Counted from the first letter of the stretch, positions 35,622-42,968 are shown. The stretch is DNA of 64,000 nucleotides from Bacteroides sp. CAG:1060_57_27 (GCA_001915575.1 MNQT01000022.1:62001-126000), one strand, 5' to 3'. Translations and numbers: made by a program. The notes: generated by a model from the letters alone, not told the origin.

Positions 35622-36947
35622 ATGAAAGATCAAGGACATGATAGCCACAGTGAGACAGTGCTGGGGCAGGAAAGCATCGTCGAGACTCGCCACGAAATCA
35701 GCAGTGATCCTACCCAGAACAATGAACATCCTTATTACTACTCGCTGACAGCCAGAATGAGAATGTCTGAGATCCTGGATGTCTCGTGGGGTGAATTCTG
35801 TGATTTCATATCAGTGGATGATGTTCGCTTTTACGACAGGGATTATTTCTGCCTGTGGTTTGCCGCTATCATCAAGAGGTGGGCATCCAACGATCCGGGA
35901 TTTTTCGTCCGGCACAATCTCTTTTCCGATTCAGCCCGTCGGAAAAGGATGGATATAGAGTGCGGATTCGAGGCGGAAGGCAAGCCCCTGTGTTCCTGCG
36001 CTATCATGCTGAGGTCTGTCAAGGGCAATAATGCCTTCGCTGGCAAGATGTTCAGGATATACAAGGACCTGCATTTCCTCGAAAGCCTCTTGGAGCAGCA
36101 TGAAGAGGGTAAGTGCGGATATTCCGAATGCAGGTTCTATATGCTCACCCCTGTCGAAGCGTTCAGGAAGTCGTATGCATCTTGTGAAGACTCCTCGTCA
36201 TTCGGTTTGGATCTCGAAACGGATAAATATGTCAGGTATCATGAACAGGAACTCTTCTTCAAGAAGACATATCCTGTCAGTTGGTATCCCCGGCATGGAG
36301 AACGGTTGGACGGGCATTTCCTTGAAATCGACCTCAACAAGATCGTGGACTGTATCGTCGGAGTCTATCGAGGCTATGACGCTATACGCATGCTGCATAT
36401 GGAGTGCATAGGGGATACCCGGCCGACAGGAGGTCGCGGGAGGCATTTGTTCCGTGCAATCGACTATGTCAAAGATGAGAACTGTATTGTCGGAGTCTAC
36501 GATGATGATAAATGCTGTAGATGCCTGATTTATAGGCTCGGCATAATAACGGGAAGAGAGTATTCGGATTTTCTTAACGGAAATTCTATCTATAATATCG
36601 AGGCAGTGTCCCGGCTTTCAGAAATGCCTTTTGCAAAAGCAGAACTTCAGCCCTGGACTATTGAGAAAGGCAAAGTCCTATATGTCTCGGATATAAGAGT
36701 GCGCGAGTTGGCGTCTGTCGCGATATGCGATGTCCTCAGCGATTTTCTCGTAATCATTGCAGAGAAAATGGGTGGCAATACGCTGAGGGTAAGGATAGAG
36801 GACGGAAAACTGATAGAATATTTCTCGAAGTCGGACACGTATCGCGCTGCCGGAAAGGAGAAATGGTGCGATTCTACCGGCAGAAGCCAGGTTGCATATT
36901 ATTATGAAACCAATACTCTCGACTTACTGCCAGATTGGTGGTTATGA
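35622..36947 (+). CDS. 441-aa paralogue of the 32733 protein with degenerate PD-(D/E)XK-like domain
   Basis: 441 residues. Starts like the 654-aa protein (MKDQGH.SH.ETVLGQES) but lacks its unknown N-terminal domain and joins the shared region at about residue 45. The nuclease-like core is KRMDIECGF...CAIMLR (D111, M129-L130-R131), so ExK is again missing. The region of about residues 265-330 has an insertion relative to the paralogue, a second copy of a DYVKDENCIVGVYDDD-like segment. The C-terminus differs (DLLPDWWL) because of a short insertion; the ancestral ending (YETDTEGFY) is still visible out of use at 36944-36970. Function unknown. Confidence 0.72.
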   Translation: MKDQGHDSHSETVLGQESIVETRHEISSDPTQNNEHPYYYSLTARMRMSEILDVSWGEFCDFISVDDVRFYDRDYFCLWFAAIIKRWASNDPGFFVRHNLFSDSARRKRMDIECGFEAEGKPLCSCAIMLRSVKGNNAFAGKMFRIYKDLHFLESLLEQHEEGKCGYSECRFYMLTPVEAFRKSYASCEDSSSFGLDLETDKYVRYHEQELFFKKTYPVSWYPRHGERLDGHFLEIDLNKIVDCIVGVYRGYDAIRMLHMECIGDTRPTGGRGRHLFRAIDYVKDENCIVGVYDDDKCCRCLIYRLGIITGREYSDFLNGNSIYNIEAVSRLSEMPFAKAELQPWTIEKGKVLYVSDIRVRELASVAICDVLSDFLVIIAEKMGGNTLRVRIEDGKLIEYFSKSDTYRAAGKEKWCDSTGRSQVAYYYETNTLDLLPDWWL

Positions 36948-36962
36948 AACCGATACTGAGGG

Positions 36963-36981
36963 ATTCTATTTTTTATAGAAT
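36963..36981 (+). terminator. AT-rich hairpin after the 441-aa gene
   Basis: ATTCTAT-TTTTT-ATAGAAT, perfect 7-bp stem with five T in the loop, 15 bases after the stop codon. A weak terminator; it overlaps the old C-terminal codons. Confidence 0.4.
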
Positions 36982-37005
36982 AGTACATTTGGGATCTGAG
37001 GGGAG

Positions 37006-37112
37006 ATGTAATAAAATACCGGCTCTCTATTTTTCGAGAATGGGTACAGAGAGTGCCGTAGAATGGCACTCTCTGTGTTTATTTTTACGATATAAAAGAC
37101 ATAATGTTATGA
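37006..37112 (+). repeat. 105-bp promoter-leader repeat, copy 1
   Basis: The stretch from ATGTAATAAAATACCGG to the ATG of the small gene at 37110 matches 40128-40233 at roughly 83 percent by eye, including the palindrome, the -7 box and the leader. Duplication of a whole regulatory unit is the simplest reading. Confidence 0.75.
37046..37087 (+). promoter_or_regulatory. Island palindromic promoter module, copy C
   Basis: The core AGTGCCGTAGAATGGCACT (37052-37070) is extended here to perfect 12-bp arms (ACAGAGAGTGCC / GGCACTCTCTGT, 37046-37076). Nine bases after the core comes TATTTTTA (37080-37087). It drives the small gene at 37110. Confidence 0.8.
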
Positions 37113-37294
37113 CACAGGAAGGGAGAGGAAAAACAAAGCAATCAAGAGTGGCTACTTTGATAGAGAGAATAGACGCGAAGTTTATCGCCGCTGGCTTGGG
37201 AGGAAAATCAGTACAGTTGGAGCCAGACCCAACCCGTCACAGAATAATCGTGAGGATGCCAAGGCAGAATGGCTCCGGCCAGTCGGAAAAATAG
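37110..37294 (+). CDS. Small basic protein, paralogue of 40231
   Basis: 61 residues, basic. The pattern TLIERIDAKFIAAG ... EPDPTRHRIIVRMPRQ is shared with the 54-aa protein at 40231, while the N-termini differ. I do not recognise the family; size, charge and the RHRIIVRMPR tail would fit a nucleic-acid-binding or antitoxin-like protein, but that is guesswork. First gene after module C; the next gene starts 7 bases later. Confidence 0.65.
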
Positions 37295-37301
37295 TGACCG
37301 T

Positions 37302-37631
37302 ATGAAAAGAAAAGAGGAAACCGTAATGAAGTCCCTTGGCTTCGAGCAGGGGTACAGTCTTGATGACTATTTGACAAAGTACCGATATCAGCGTGACGGT
37401 GGGCGTTCGCGAAATGCTGAGATATACGCAGACGAAGTAGGAGCCAATGACCCCGACTTAATGGCTTATGACGCCTGGATGAATGACGGTCAGCCAATTC
37501 CTATAAAGAATGACCGCGACTTCTTTGAAATTCAGAAAAAGGTGTGGGGCAAGGTGAAACATCATATTCACTGCTGCTACTCTGTTGAGGAACTCATCAA
37601 GGAGGGCTATGGAAAAGAGGTAAGGCTGTAG
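37302..37631 (+). CDS. Hypothetical protein, 109 aa
   Basis: 109 residues, soluble, many Tyr and Asp (QGYSLDDYLTKYRYQRDGG, NDPDLMAYDAWMNDGQP). Not recognised. ATG 37302 is chosen; ATG 37326 (MKSLGFEQG) is a possible alternative. It follows the 61-aa gene by 7 bases in one operon, and a terminator repeat shared with 44294 begins directly after its stop. Confidence 0.6.
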   Translation: MKRKEETVMKSLGFEQGYSLDDYLTKYRYQRDGGRSRNAEIYADEVGANDPDLMAYDAWMNDGQPIPIKNDRDFFEIQKKVWGKVKHHIHCCYSVEELIKEGYGKEVRL

Positions 37632-37632
37632 G

Positions 37633-37695
37633 CCATTATATACCGTTTATTGATTACCAAGAGGGGGTCGGGCTTAGTGCCCGGCTTCTGATTTT
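37633..37695 (+). terminator. Terminator repeat, copy 1
   Basis: Contains the hairpin GTCGGGC-TTAGT-GCCCGGC (37667-37685) followed by TTCTGATTTTT. The whole stretch from CATTATATA onwards matches 44294-44360 closely (TTTATTGATTACCA identical), so the same cassette end occurs twice in the island. Confidence 0.75.
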
Positions 37696-37737
37696 TACAG
37701 AGATTTCTGGCTTTGAATAATTTTTGTTATCTTGGCA

Positions 37738-37764
37738 GTCGAAAGAATTTTTGATTATTTCGAC
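37738..37764. promoter_or_regulatory. Inverted repeat before abiEi
   Basis: GTCGAAA (37738-37744) and TTTCGAC (37758-37764), perfect 7-bp arms, end 7 bases before the start codon at 37772. AbiEi-type antitoxins repress their own operon by binding inverted repeats, so this is the likely operator. Confidence 0.6.
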
Positions 37765-37771
37765 TGAAATT

Positions 37772-38368
37772 ATGACGCAACAAACTGATATAGACAAAAT
37801 AAGGCGTATAATTACGCGCGGAAAATATGGCTCCGTATATTTTGCTTCCTCCTTTCCCGGATTCAGTGTGGCATATGTTTCAAAACTTCTTGCCGGGTTT
37901 GAAAAAGAGGGTCTGATTGTGCGTATATCCAAGGGTATATACCTGAAGGCCCGGCAGACACGTTTCGGAATAGCGTATCCTCCTCTTGACATCATTGTGA
38001 AAGAAATTGCAAAGAGGGACAGGGCGAAGGTTATTCCTACGGGAGAAACAGCTGCAAATATGCTCGGCTTTTCCGAACAGGTGCCGACGAGGTCTTGCTT
38101 CCTCATAACGGGAACATACAGGACTATCCGGCTTGGAGACAGAACTGTCCTGCTTAAGAATGCCGCTCCGAAAAATTTCGAGTATCATAATGAAATAGTC
38201 GGTGTCCTTGTGCAGGCGTTGCGAGCTGTCGGTGCAGACGGAGTCACTGAAGAAATCAAGGCCAAGATACCAGGTATTCTGAAGGATGTTCCCAGGGATA
38301 AGAACTTTGATTCCGATTTGGGCTTGGCACCGGCATGGATCAGGAAAGTGATTCGCGAAACGATGTAG
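37772..38368 (+). CDS. AbiEi-type antitoxin (DUF6088 family)
   Basis: 198 residues. N-terminal winged helix (GKYGSVYFASSFPGFSVAYVSKLLAGFEKEGLIVRISKGIY read in parts), then the AbiEi-like C-terminal domain (VIPTGETAANMLGFSEQVP, YRTIRLGDRTVLLKNAAP). Type IV antitoxins of this class neutralise the AbiEii nucleotidyltransferase and repress the operon. It has its own inverted repeat and no copy of the island palindrome. The toxin gene follows after 11 bases. The TTG at 37724 is an unlikely start, since it would put the operator inside the gene. Confidence 0.85.
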   Translation: MTQQTDIDKIRRIITRGKYGSVYFASSFPGFSVAYVSKLLAGFEKEGLIVRISKGIYLKARQTRFGIAYPPLDIIVKEIAKRDRAKVIPTGETAANMLGFSEQVPTRSCFLITGTYRTIRLGDRTVLLKNAAPKNFEYHNEIVGVLVQALRAVGADGVTEEIKAKIPGILKDVPRDKNFDSDLGLAPAWIRKVIRETM

Positions 38369-38379
38369 GAGGAAAAACC

Positions 38380-39432
38380 ATGGCTAAATGGATTGATTAT
38401 AATGAGTATGAACGGCAGGCTTTGATTGCGAATGCCGCTTCGGCTAAACATATCGACCCGGTTGCGGTCGAGAAAGATTGGTGGGTAACTGCTGTCCTTT
38501 ATGCTGTTTTCCATTCCAGCATAAAGGACTATGCATTGTTCAAGGGTGGAACCAGCCTGAGCAAAGCCTGGAATATCATCAGCCGTTTCAGCGAAGATGT
38601 GGATATCGCTCTCGACAGGACATATTATCTTGATGTAAAGCATTGGCGATGTGCAGCATGTGCCAATAATACTCAGATCCGCAATCTTAGGGAGAAGAGC
38701 CAGGATTTCCTTTTTGGTGAATACAAGGATGAATTGTCCAGAATGCTTGTGGAGATGGGGCTTGATATGGTAGAGGTTGTTGACGAAAACGAGATGCGGC
38801 TTAGGCAAGACATATTCGAGACTGTGTCGCACGACAAGGATCCTTCGGTCCTATATGTTAGATATCCGTCAATCTTTTCTACGAAAAAGCAATACGCTTT
38901 GCCTGTCGTGAAGATTGAAATAAGTTGTCTTTCAATGAGAGAACCATATGAGGTCAAACCTGTGTTTTCGCTTGTCGAACAGATTAACTCATCGATGTTC
39001 GGTGAGAGTGTGGATGATGATTTCTCTCAAGAAATCAAGACCGTGTCACCGGCAAGGACTTTCCTTGAAAAAGCTTTCCTGCTGGCTGAAGAGTTTATGA
39101 AAGACAGCCCGAGAACCAGTAGGATGTCAAGGCATTTGTATGACATGGAAAAACTCTCGCATACGAAATATATGTCTATGGCTCTTGCTGACCATAATTT
39201 GTATATGCAAATCGTACGGCACAGGAAGAAGTATTATCATCTTGGTTATGTAGATTATGATAAGATATTGCCTGATACCATTGATTTTGTTCCTCCGGCA
39301 AGGGTGATTGATTCTTTCAGAAGTGATTACAACGAGATGACTGGGAGTTTTATTTATGAGGAGAGTTCTCCTGATTTCGATAGCTTGCTTCAAAGGATTG
39401 CTGCGATAAGGGAGTTGTTCAGAAAACAATGA
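38380..39432 (+). CDS. AbiEii-type nucleotidyltransferase toxin (DUF1814)
   Basis: 350 residues. The nucleotidyltransferase motif is intact: LFKGGTSLSKAW followed by RFSEDVDIALDR (GS and DxD). Proteins of this class modify tRNA acceptor ends and stop translation, giving phage resistance by growth arrest. The start is supported by a good Shine-Dalgarno (AGGAGGAAA) 7 bases before ATG 38380. Its last codons overlap the remnant on the other strand at 39419. Confidence 0.88.
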   Translation: MAKWIDYNEYERQALIANAASAKHIDPVAVEKDWWVTAVLYAVFHSSIKDYALFKGGTSLSKAWNIISRFSEDVDIALDRTYYLDVKHWRCAACANNTQIRNLREKSQDFLFGEYKDELSRMLVEMGLDMVEVVDENEMRLRQDIFETVSHDKDPSVLYVRYPSIFSTKKQYALPVVKIEISCLSMREPYEVKPVFSLVEQINSSMFGESVDDDFSQEIKTVSPARTFLEKAFLLAEEFMKDSPRTSRMSRHLYDMEKLSHTKYMSMALADHNLYMQIVRHRKKYYHLGYVDYDKILPDTIDFVPPARVIDSFRSDYNEMTGSFIYEESSPDFDSLLQRIAAIRELFRKQ

Positions 39433-39574
39433 TGATTTTGCGGGAGGCTTTCAGCGTAGCAGCTTCCTTTTCTATATCCGTGCTGCCTCTCAGTTTCACT
39501 TCTATCAGCCCAGCGTGTCCGTCACACAGGTGCATAATCGCATCGCACTCCGGATTGTTTCTCCTCCAATGTTT
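39419..39574 (-). pseudogene. C-terminal remnant of a DUF4143-type ATPase
   Basis: On the minus strand 51 codons end in TGA inside the toxin gene. They read ...NNPECDAIMHLCDGHAGLIEVKL..., which resembles the ECDAVVHL-DGRYGLIEIKLGG end of bacterial AAA proteins with DUF4143. A TAA stop lies just upstream and the remainder is missing, so the gene is a fragment. Its C-terminus is also cut, probably at the junction created when the AbiE unit arrived. The next 195 bases (39575-39769) hold nothing I can name. Confidence 0.5.
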
Positions 39575-39769
39575 TTATGGATTACTTTACCATTTGGCGT
39601 TATTCCGGTTGGGCGTCTGACATTTTATTTTGACAGCTTTTGAAATTGGCCCCAATTGAAAGAAGAAGCGTGCAAGTCGTTCCAAGAGGAGTGAGAGCTT
39701 GACGGGAGAAATGACAGAGCCTCGGTAGGTATGGCAAAGTTTGTCGGTAACGAAGACTGCCCGGCCACG

Positions 39770-39950
39770 ATGTAAAAACTTGGGAACGACGGGTTTTGTA
39801 AAAACGGCCATACAGGCCGCTCAGAGGCACATTTTTCGGAGACGCCTGTTCTTTAGTCGCCTCAAAAACATCGACCTACGAACCTGTGCTAATTGCAGAT
39901 AATTGACAGTTAGATATCTCCAAAAGCACCCGGTCCCAGGTTTTTTACAT
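39770..39950. repeat. MITE-like element, copy 1
   Basis: 181 bp bounded by imperfect terminal inverted repeats (ATGTAAAAACTTGGGAAC... and ...GTCCCAGGTTTTTTACAT). Roughly 85 percent identical by eye to 43806-43987. No coding capacity and no clear target-site duplication. Between its right end and the next repeat (39951-40127) I see only short CCGGCAG repeats and no gene. Confidence 0.75.
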
Positions 39951-40127
39951 GGTAACCATACCGGCAGAAAACCGGGAACTCCACGCTTCCGGCAGGCCCG
40001 GCAATCCGGCAGAAATGAAAATTCAGGGATTTTAGGAATTTCATGTTTTCTGGAGCAATGGTTTTATCAAGAGTATAAGTTCTCGGACATATTGGAATTG
40101 AGCCGCTGCCTCTGCTATGATTACCAA

Positions 40128-40233
40128 TGTAATAAAATGCCGGTTCTCCATTATTCGTGAATGGGTACAGTGAGTGCCGCAGAATGGCACTCTCCACGTC
40201 TATTTTTACGATGCAAAAAGATATAACGCTATG
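40128..40233 (+). repeat. 105-bp promoter-leader repeat, copy 2
   Basis: Partner of 37006-37112; includes palindrome module D and the leader up to the ATG of the small gene at 40231. Confidence 0.75.
40172..40208 (+). promoter_or_regulatory. Island palindromic promoter module, copy D
   Basis: AGTGCCGCAGAATGGCACT (40173-40191), extended by one pair on each side, 9 bases, -7 box TATTTTTA (40201-40208). Drives the small gene at 40231 and probably the DUF1810-glycohydrolase gene behind it. Confidence 0.8.
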
Positions 40234-40395
40234 ATAGAAAAGACAAAACAACAAAGAAAATCAAGTCTGGATACTTTGATAGACAGGCTCGACGAGATGT
40301 ATATAAAAAATGGCTGGAAGGTTCCCGAGTGGGCGGAGCCAGACCCGACCCGTCACAGAATAATCGTGAGGATGCCAAGGCAGCAGAAAGCCTGA
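40231..40395 (+). CDS. Small basic protein, paralogue of 37110
   Basis: 54 residues: SLDTLIDRLDEMYIKNGW and then EPDPTRHRIIVRMPRQ, the last 16 residues identical to the 61-aa protein at 37110. Family unknown. The C-terminal motif is conserved more strictly than the rest, also at DNA level (GACCC.ACCCGTCACAGAATAATCGTGAGGATGCCAAGG in both, given as parts), so either recent duplication or strong selection is at work. 62 bases separate it from the next gene. Confidence 0.65.
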   Translation: MIEKTKQQRKSSLDTLIDRLDEMYIKNGWKVPEWAEPDPTRHRIIVRMPRQQKA

Positions 40396-40457
40396 GGAGC
40401 CTGATTCAACACAACCATGTTCATGAGATTTACTTCATTCCATAACTGAATAAGAAT

Positions 40458-41720
40458 ATGCCTGCAGCAAAGTACGAAGAATGTGCTTCACGATATAATC
40501 TGAGACGGTTCGAGGCTGTCCACCTTAGCGCATATAATTCCGCATTAAAGGAGATCCGGTCCGGAGAAAGACAATCACATTGGATGTGGTCCATGTTTCC
40601 GCAGTTGCGCGGACTTGGCCATAGTTGCAATTCTGATTATTACGGTATTGCCGACAGAGACGAGGCAGTGATGTTCCTGCATCATCCTGTCTTTGGCAAA
40701 AACCTTTTGGAGATCACAAGGGCGATGCTGGCGATTGACAGGAAATCGGCTGAAGAAATTTTGTGTGGAGCAGATGCCTTGAGATTCCGTTCATCGATGA
40801 CTCTGTTCAATGCTGCCTTTCCGGATGACATATTTGCGGAAGCCTTGCATAGATACTGCGGCGGTAAGGAAGATGAGCGCACATTGGAGATGTTGAAAGC
40901 CGATAGCAATGAGCGATTGGCGGCAGGAGGTATCATTGGGGCTATAATCGGAGATGTTGTCGGTTCTGTTTATGAATTTAATAATTGCAAGTCGACAAAC
41001 ATTGCCTTATTCACGAGAGACACTACATTTACGGATGATACGGTAATGACCATTGCTGTTGCAGATTGGCTTTTGCGCGGAGTCCCGTTGCAAAGGACCA
41101 TGCCTGTCTGGGGTCAGGAATATCCGCACAGAGGATATGGAGGGATGTTCTATGAATGGCTTTTTGTAAGTAGGGACAAGAGGCCTTATGGCAGCTTCGG
41201 GAATGGCGCGGGAATGCGCGTAAGTCCATGCGGGTACTATGCCGACTCTCTTGAAGAGGCTCTTGAACTGGCCCGGCAATCGGCAGAAGTTACCCACAAT
41301 CACCCTGAGGGCATCAAGGGAGCACAGGCTGTCGCTTCCGCAATCTTTCTGGCACGTCGGCACAAGTCGAAAGATGAGATCCGGGCTTATATCGAAACGT
41401 CGTTCGGCTATAATCTGCATCGGACTTGTGATGAAATCCGGCCGGCATACCGGTTTGATGTAAGCTGCCGGGGCTCTTGTCCCGAAGCGATAATAGCATT
41501 CATGGACAGCCACGACTATGAATCCGCAATCCATCTGGCCATATCACTTGGAGGAGACAGTGACACGATCGCCTGTATGACGGGAGGTATTGCGGCTGCA
41601 TACTATGGCATTCCGTCATGGTTGGTCAAATATGTCGTATCGGAATATCTGCCTCGGAATATGCGGGACGTTATCGGGGATTTTGATGAATTATGTGCGG
41701 AACATAAAGAAGGGGCGTGA
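40458..41720 (+). CDS. DUF1810 - ADP-ribosylglycohydrolase fusion protein
   Basis: 420 residues. Residues 1-150 match DUF1810 (YNSALKEIRSGERQSHWMW, FPQLRGLG, YYGIADRDEAVMFLHHPV). Residues about 155-415 are a DraG-type ADP-ribosylglycohydrolase: GAIIGDVVGSVYE, metal motif FTDDTVMTIA, HNHPEGIKGAQA, and GGDSDTIACMTGGIAAAYYG, so both metal sites are intact. Such enzymes remove ADP-ribose from proteins or nucleic acid, which could reverse the action of an ADP-ribosylating toxin or phage enzyme. No matching transferase was seen in the window. Likely in one unit with the 54-aa gene under module D. Confidence 0.85.
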   Translation: MPAAKYEECASRYNLRRFEAVHLSAYNSALKEIRSGERQSHWMWSMFPQLRGLGHSCNSDYYGIADRDEAVMFLHHPVFGKNLLEITRAMLAIDRKSAEEILCGADALRFRSSMTLFNAAFPDDIFAEALHRYCGGKEDERTLEMLKADSNERLAAGGIIGAIIGDVVGSVYEFNNCKSTNIALFTRDTTFTDDTVMTIAVADWLLRGVPLQRTMPVWGQEYPHRGYGGMFYEWLFVSRDKRPYGSFGNGAGMRVSPCGYYADSLEEALELARQSAEVTHNHPEGIKGAQAVASAIFLARRHKSKDEIRAYIETSFGYNLHRTCDEIRPAYRFDVSCRGSCPEAIIAFMDSHDYESAIHLAISLGGDSDTIACMTGGIAAAYYGIPSWLVKYVVSEYLPRNMRDVIGDFDELCAEHKEGA

Positions 41721-41780
41721 ACCGTCACCCGGCATCATGTCGCATCGGTGAGTTTGTACATTGAATCAAATACTTTACAG

Positions 41781-41816
41781 AGTGTCGCATTATGGCACTG
41801 ACAATATCTACTTTTG
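41781..41816 (+). promoter_or_regulatory. Island palindromic promoter module, copy E
   Basis: AGTGTCGCATTATGGCACT (41781-41799, one mismatch between arms), 9 bases, -7 box TACTTTTG (41809-41816). Drives the gene at 41837. Confidence 0.75.
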
Positions 41817-41836
41817 CCTTGTAAGAGAGTTTGGAT

Positions 41837-42712
41837 ATGACACAGAACGAAATTAAGATCCCTGCGTTTTTCGCGGAAAACGGCTTGACGGCGACGTCGG
41901 CAAATCATCTTTCCAATATTGCGAAAGAAAACTACATGGCGATAGAAAGGCAGATGGCCAAGCTGGAGTTCTACAGGACGGCCGTCGGCCTTATCGGCGG
42001 CAGCGAGGAGACGGTTGTTTCGTGCGGAACCGGCCCCGAGAGGTTCTCCCGGATAAGGAAATGGGTCGAGGAGGTATGCGCATGCAAGAGCCTGATAGCA
42101 TACCTGCGGGAAGCTATCAAGGCCAAGGACAAGCTTACGAGGGATTTGGATGACTATGGTGCGGATGAGATTCGGGATCTTTCCGAGATGGAGCCGGAAA
42201 AGGAAGACCGGCTGACATTCGAGCAGGTTCTTGAGACCTTGCCGATCAAGGAGAGGAACCGATACCTTGAGCTGGAGACGAGGTGTGCGGTGATAGGCAA
42301 GTTCATACATCCTGACGGGGAATACTCGGAGGCACGGAAACATTTTACGGACAGAATGCTTTCACCCAAAGAGGTCCGCGAGAACGGAAAGGATACCCTG
42401 GTCTATTCGTATTATCCTAATATCGACGGGTCCGAAATCGACGCGCTGTTTTTCGAGCTGCAGGCTGAGCATCGCAAGGCGCAGGCCGAACTCAACGGGA
42501 TGAGGAATGAAATCAACAGACTCATCGATGAGGACTGGAGACGCAAGTCTGACGCGTGGTTGGTTGAACACGAGAAATGGGCGGAGTCCATGATCAGGCT
42601 GAAGGAGAGGATCATGAGGGAGAAGGAGGACCGGTCAAAGGAAATAGAGAAACTCAGGATAGCGATTCCGGACTCGTTGAAACCCATATACGGAAAAATC
42701 AAGGCATTATGA
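41837..42712 (+). CDS. Hypothetical coiled-coil protein, 291 aa
   Basis: 291 residues, highly charged. Residues about 85-135 and 205-285 have the heptad-rich, Glu/Lys/Arg pattern of coiled coils (AEHRKAQAELNGMRNEINRL; LKERIMREKEDRSKEIEKLR). No membrane segment or enzyme motif. Function unknown. ATG 41837 is chosen rather than the TTG two codons earlier; it lies 20 bases after the -7 box of module E. A hairpin follows the stop. Confidence 0.68.
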   Translation: MTQNEIKIPAFFAENGLTATSANHLSNIAKENYMAIERQMAKLEFYRTAVGLIGGSEETVVSCGTGPERFSRIRKWVEEVCACKSLIAYLREAIKAKDKLTRDLDDYGADEIRDLSEMEPEKEDRLTFEQVLETLPIKERNRYLELETRCAVIGKFIHPDGEYSEARKHFTDRMLSPKEVRENGKDTLVYSYYPNIDGSEIDALFFELQAEHRKAQAELNGMRNEINRLIDEDWRRKSDAWLVEHEKWAESMIRLKERIMREKEDRSKEIEKLRIAIPDSLKPIYGKIKAL

Positions 42713-42718
42713 CAAATA

Positions 42719-42751
42719 AGGCCGGACTGAACGCTTGCGTGAAACCGGCCT
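42719..42751 (+). terminator. Hairpin after the coiled-coil gene
   Basis: AGGCCGG (42719-42725) and CCGGCCT (42745-42751) pair over a 19-base loop just after the stop at 42712. No T run, so termination is only probable. Confidence 0.45.
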
Positions 42752-42753
42752 GA

Positions 42754-42963
42754 ATGGATATGCCTGGCAGCCACGAACGGCAGAATCATGATACAGATGA
42801 TTTGCTCGACACACTTTCATCCGCACGGCGGATGGACATAGACGGCTGTCCCGCTTTTAACGCAAAAAAATTCTTTGCTCTTGCTTTCGGTCTTGCTGCG
42901 GGACAGGTTTTTGATATCGGTCTTGCTTTTGCGCTGTCAGGTATATCCAGTTTGTCTTTTTGA
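42754..42963 (+). CDS. Doubtful small ORF
   Basis: 69 codons with a plausible hydrophobic end (KKFFALAFGLAAGQVFDIGLAFALSGISSLSF, given as one membrane-like region at about residues 38-69). No ribosome binding site, promoter or homologue is apparent. It may be a small membrane protein or chance. Recorded because it fills the 256-base gap between two real genes. Confidence 0.2.
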   Translation: MDMPGSHERQNHDTDDLLDTLSSARRMDIDGCPAFNAKKFFALAFGLAAGQVFDIGLAFALSGISSLSF

Positions 42964-42968
42964 CAATC

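Noticed and set aside
37046..37076. 12-bp inverted repeat as a terminator
   Set aside because: It lies upstream of a -7 box at the same spacing as four other copies and has no T run of its own, so an operator is the better reading.
37006..40233. CRISPR-like array
   Set aside because: The repeats are two to five copies of promoter modules kilobases apart; there are no regular spacers and no cas genes.
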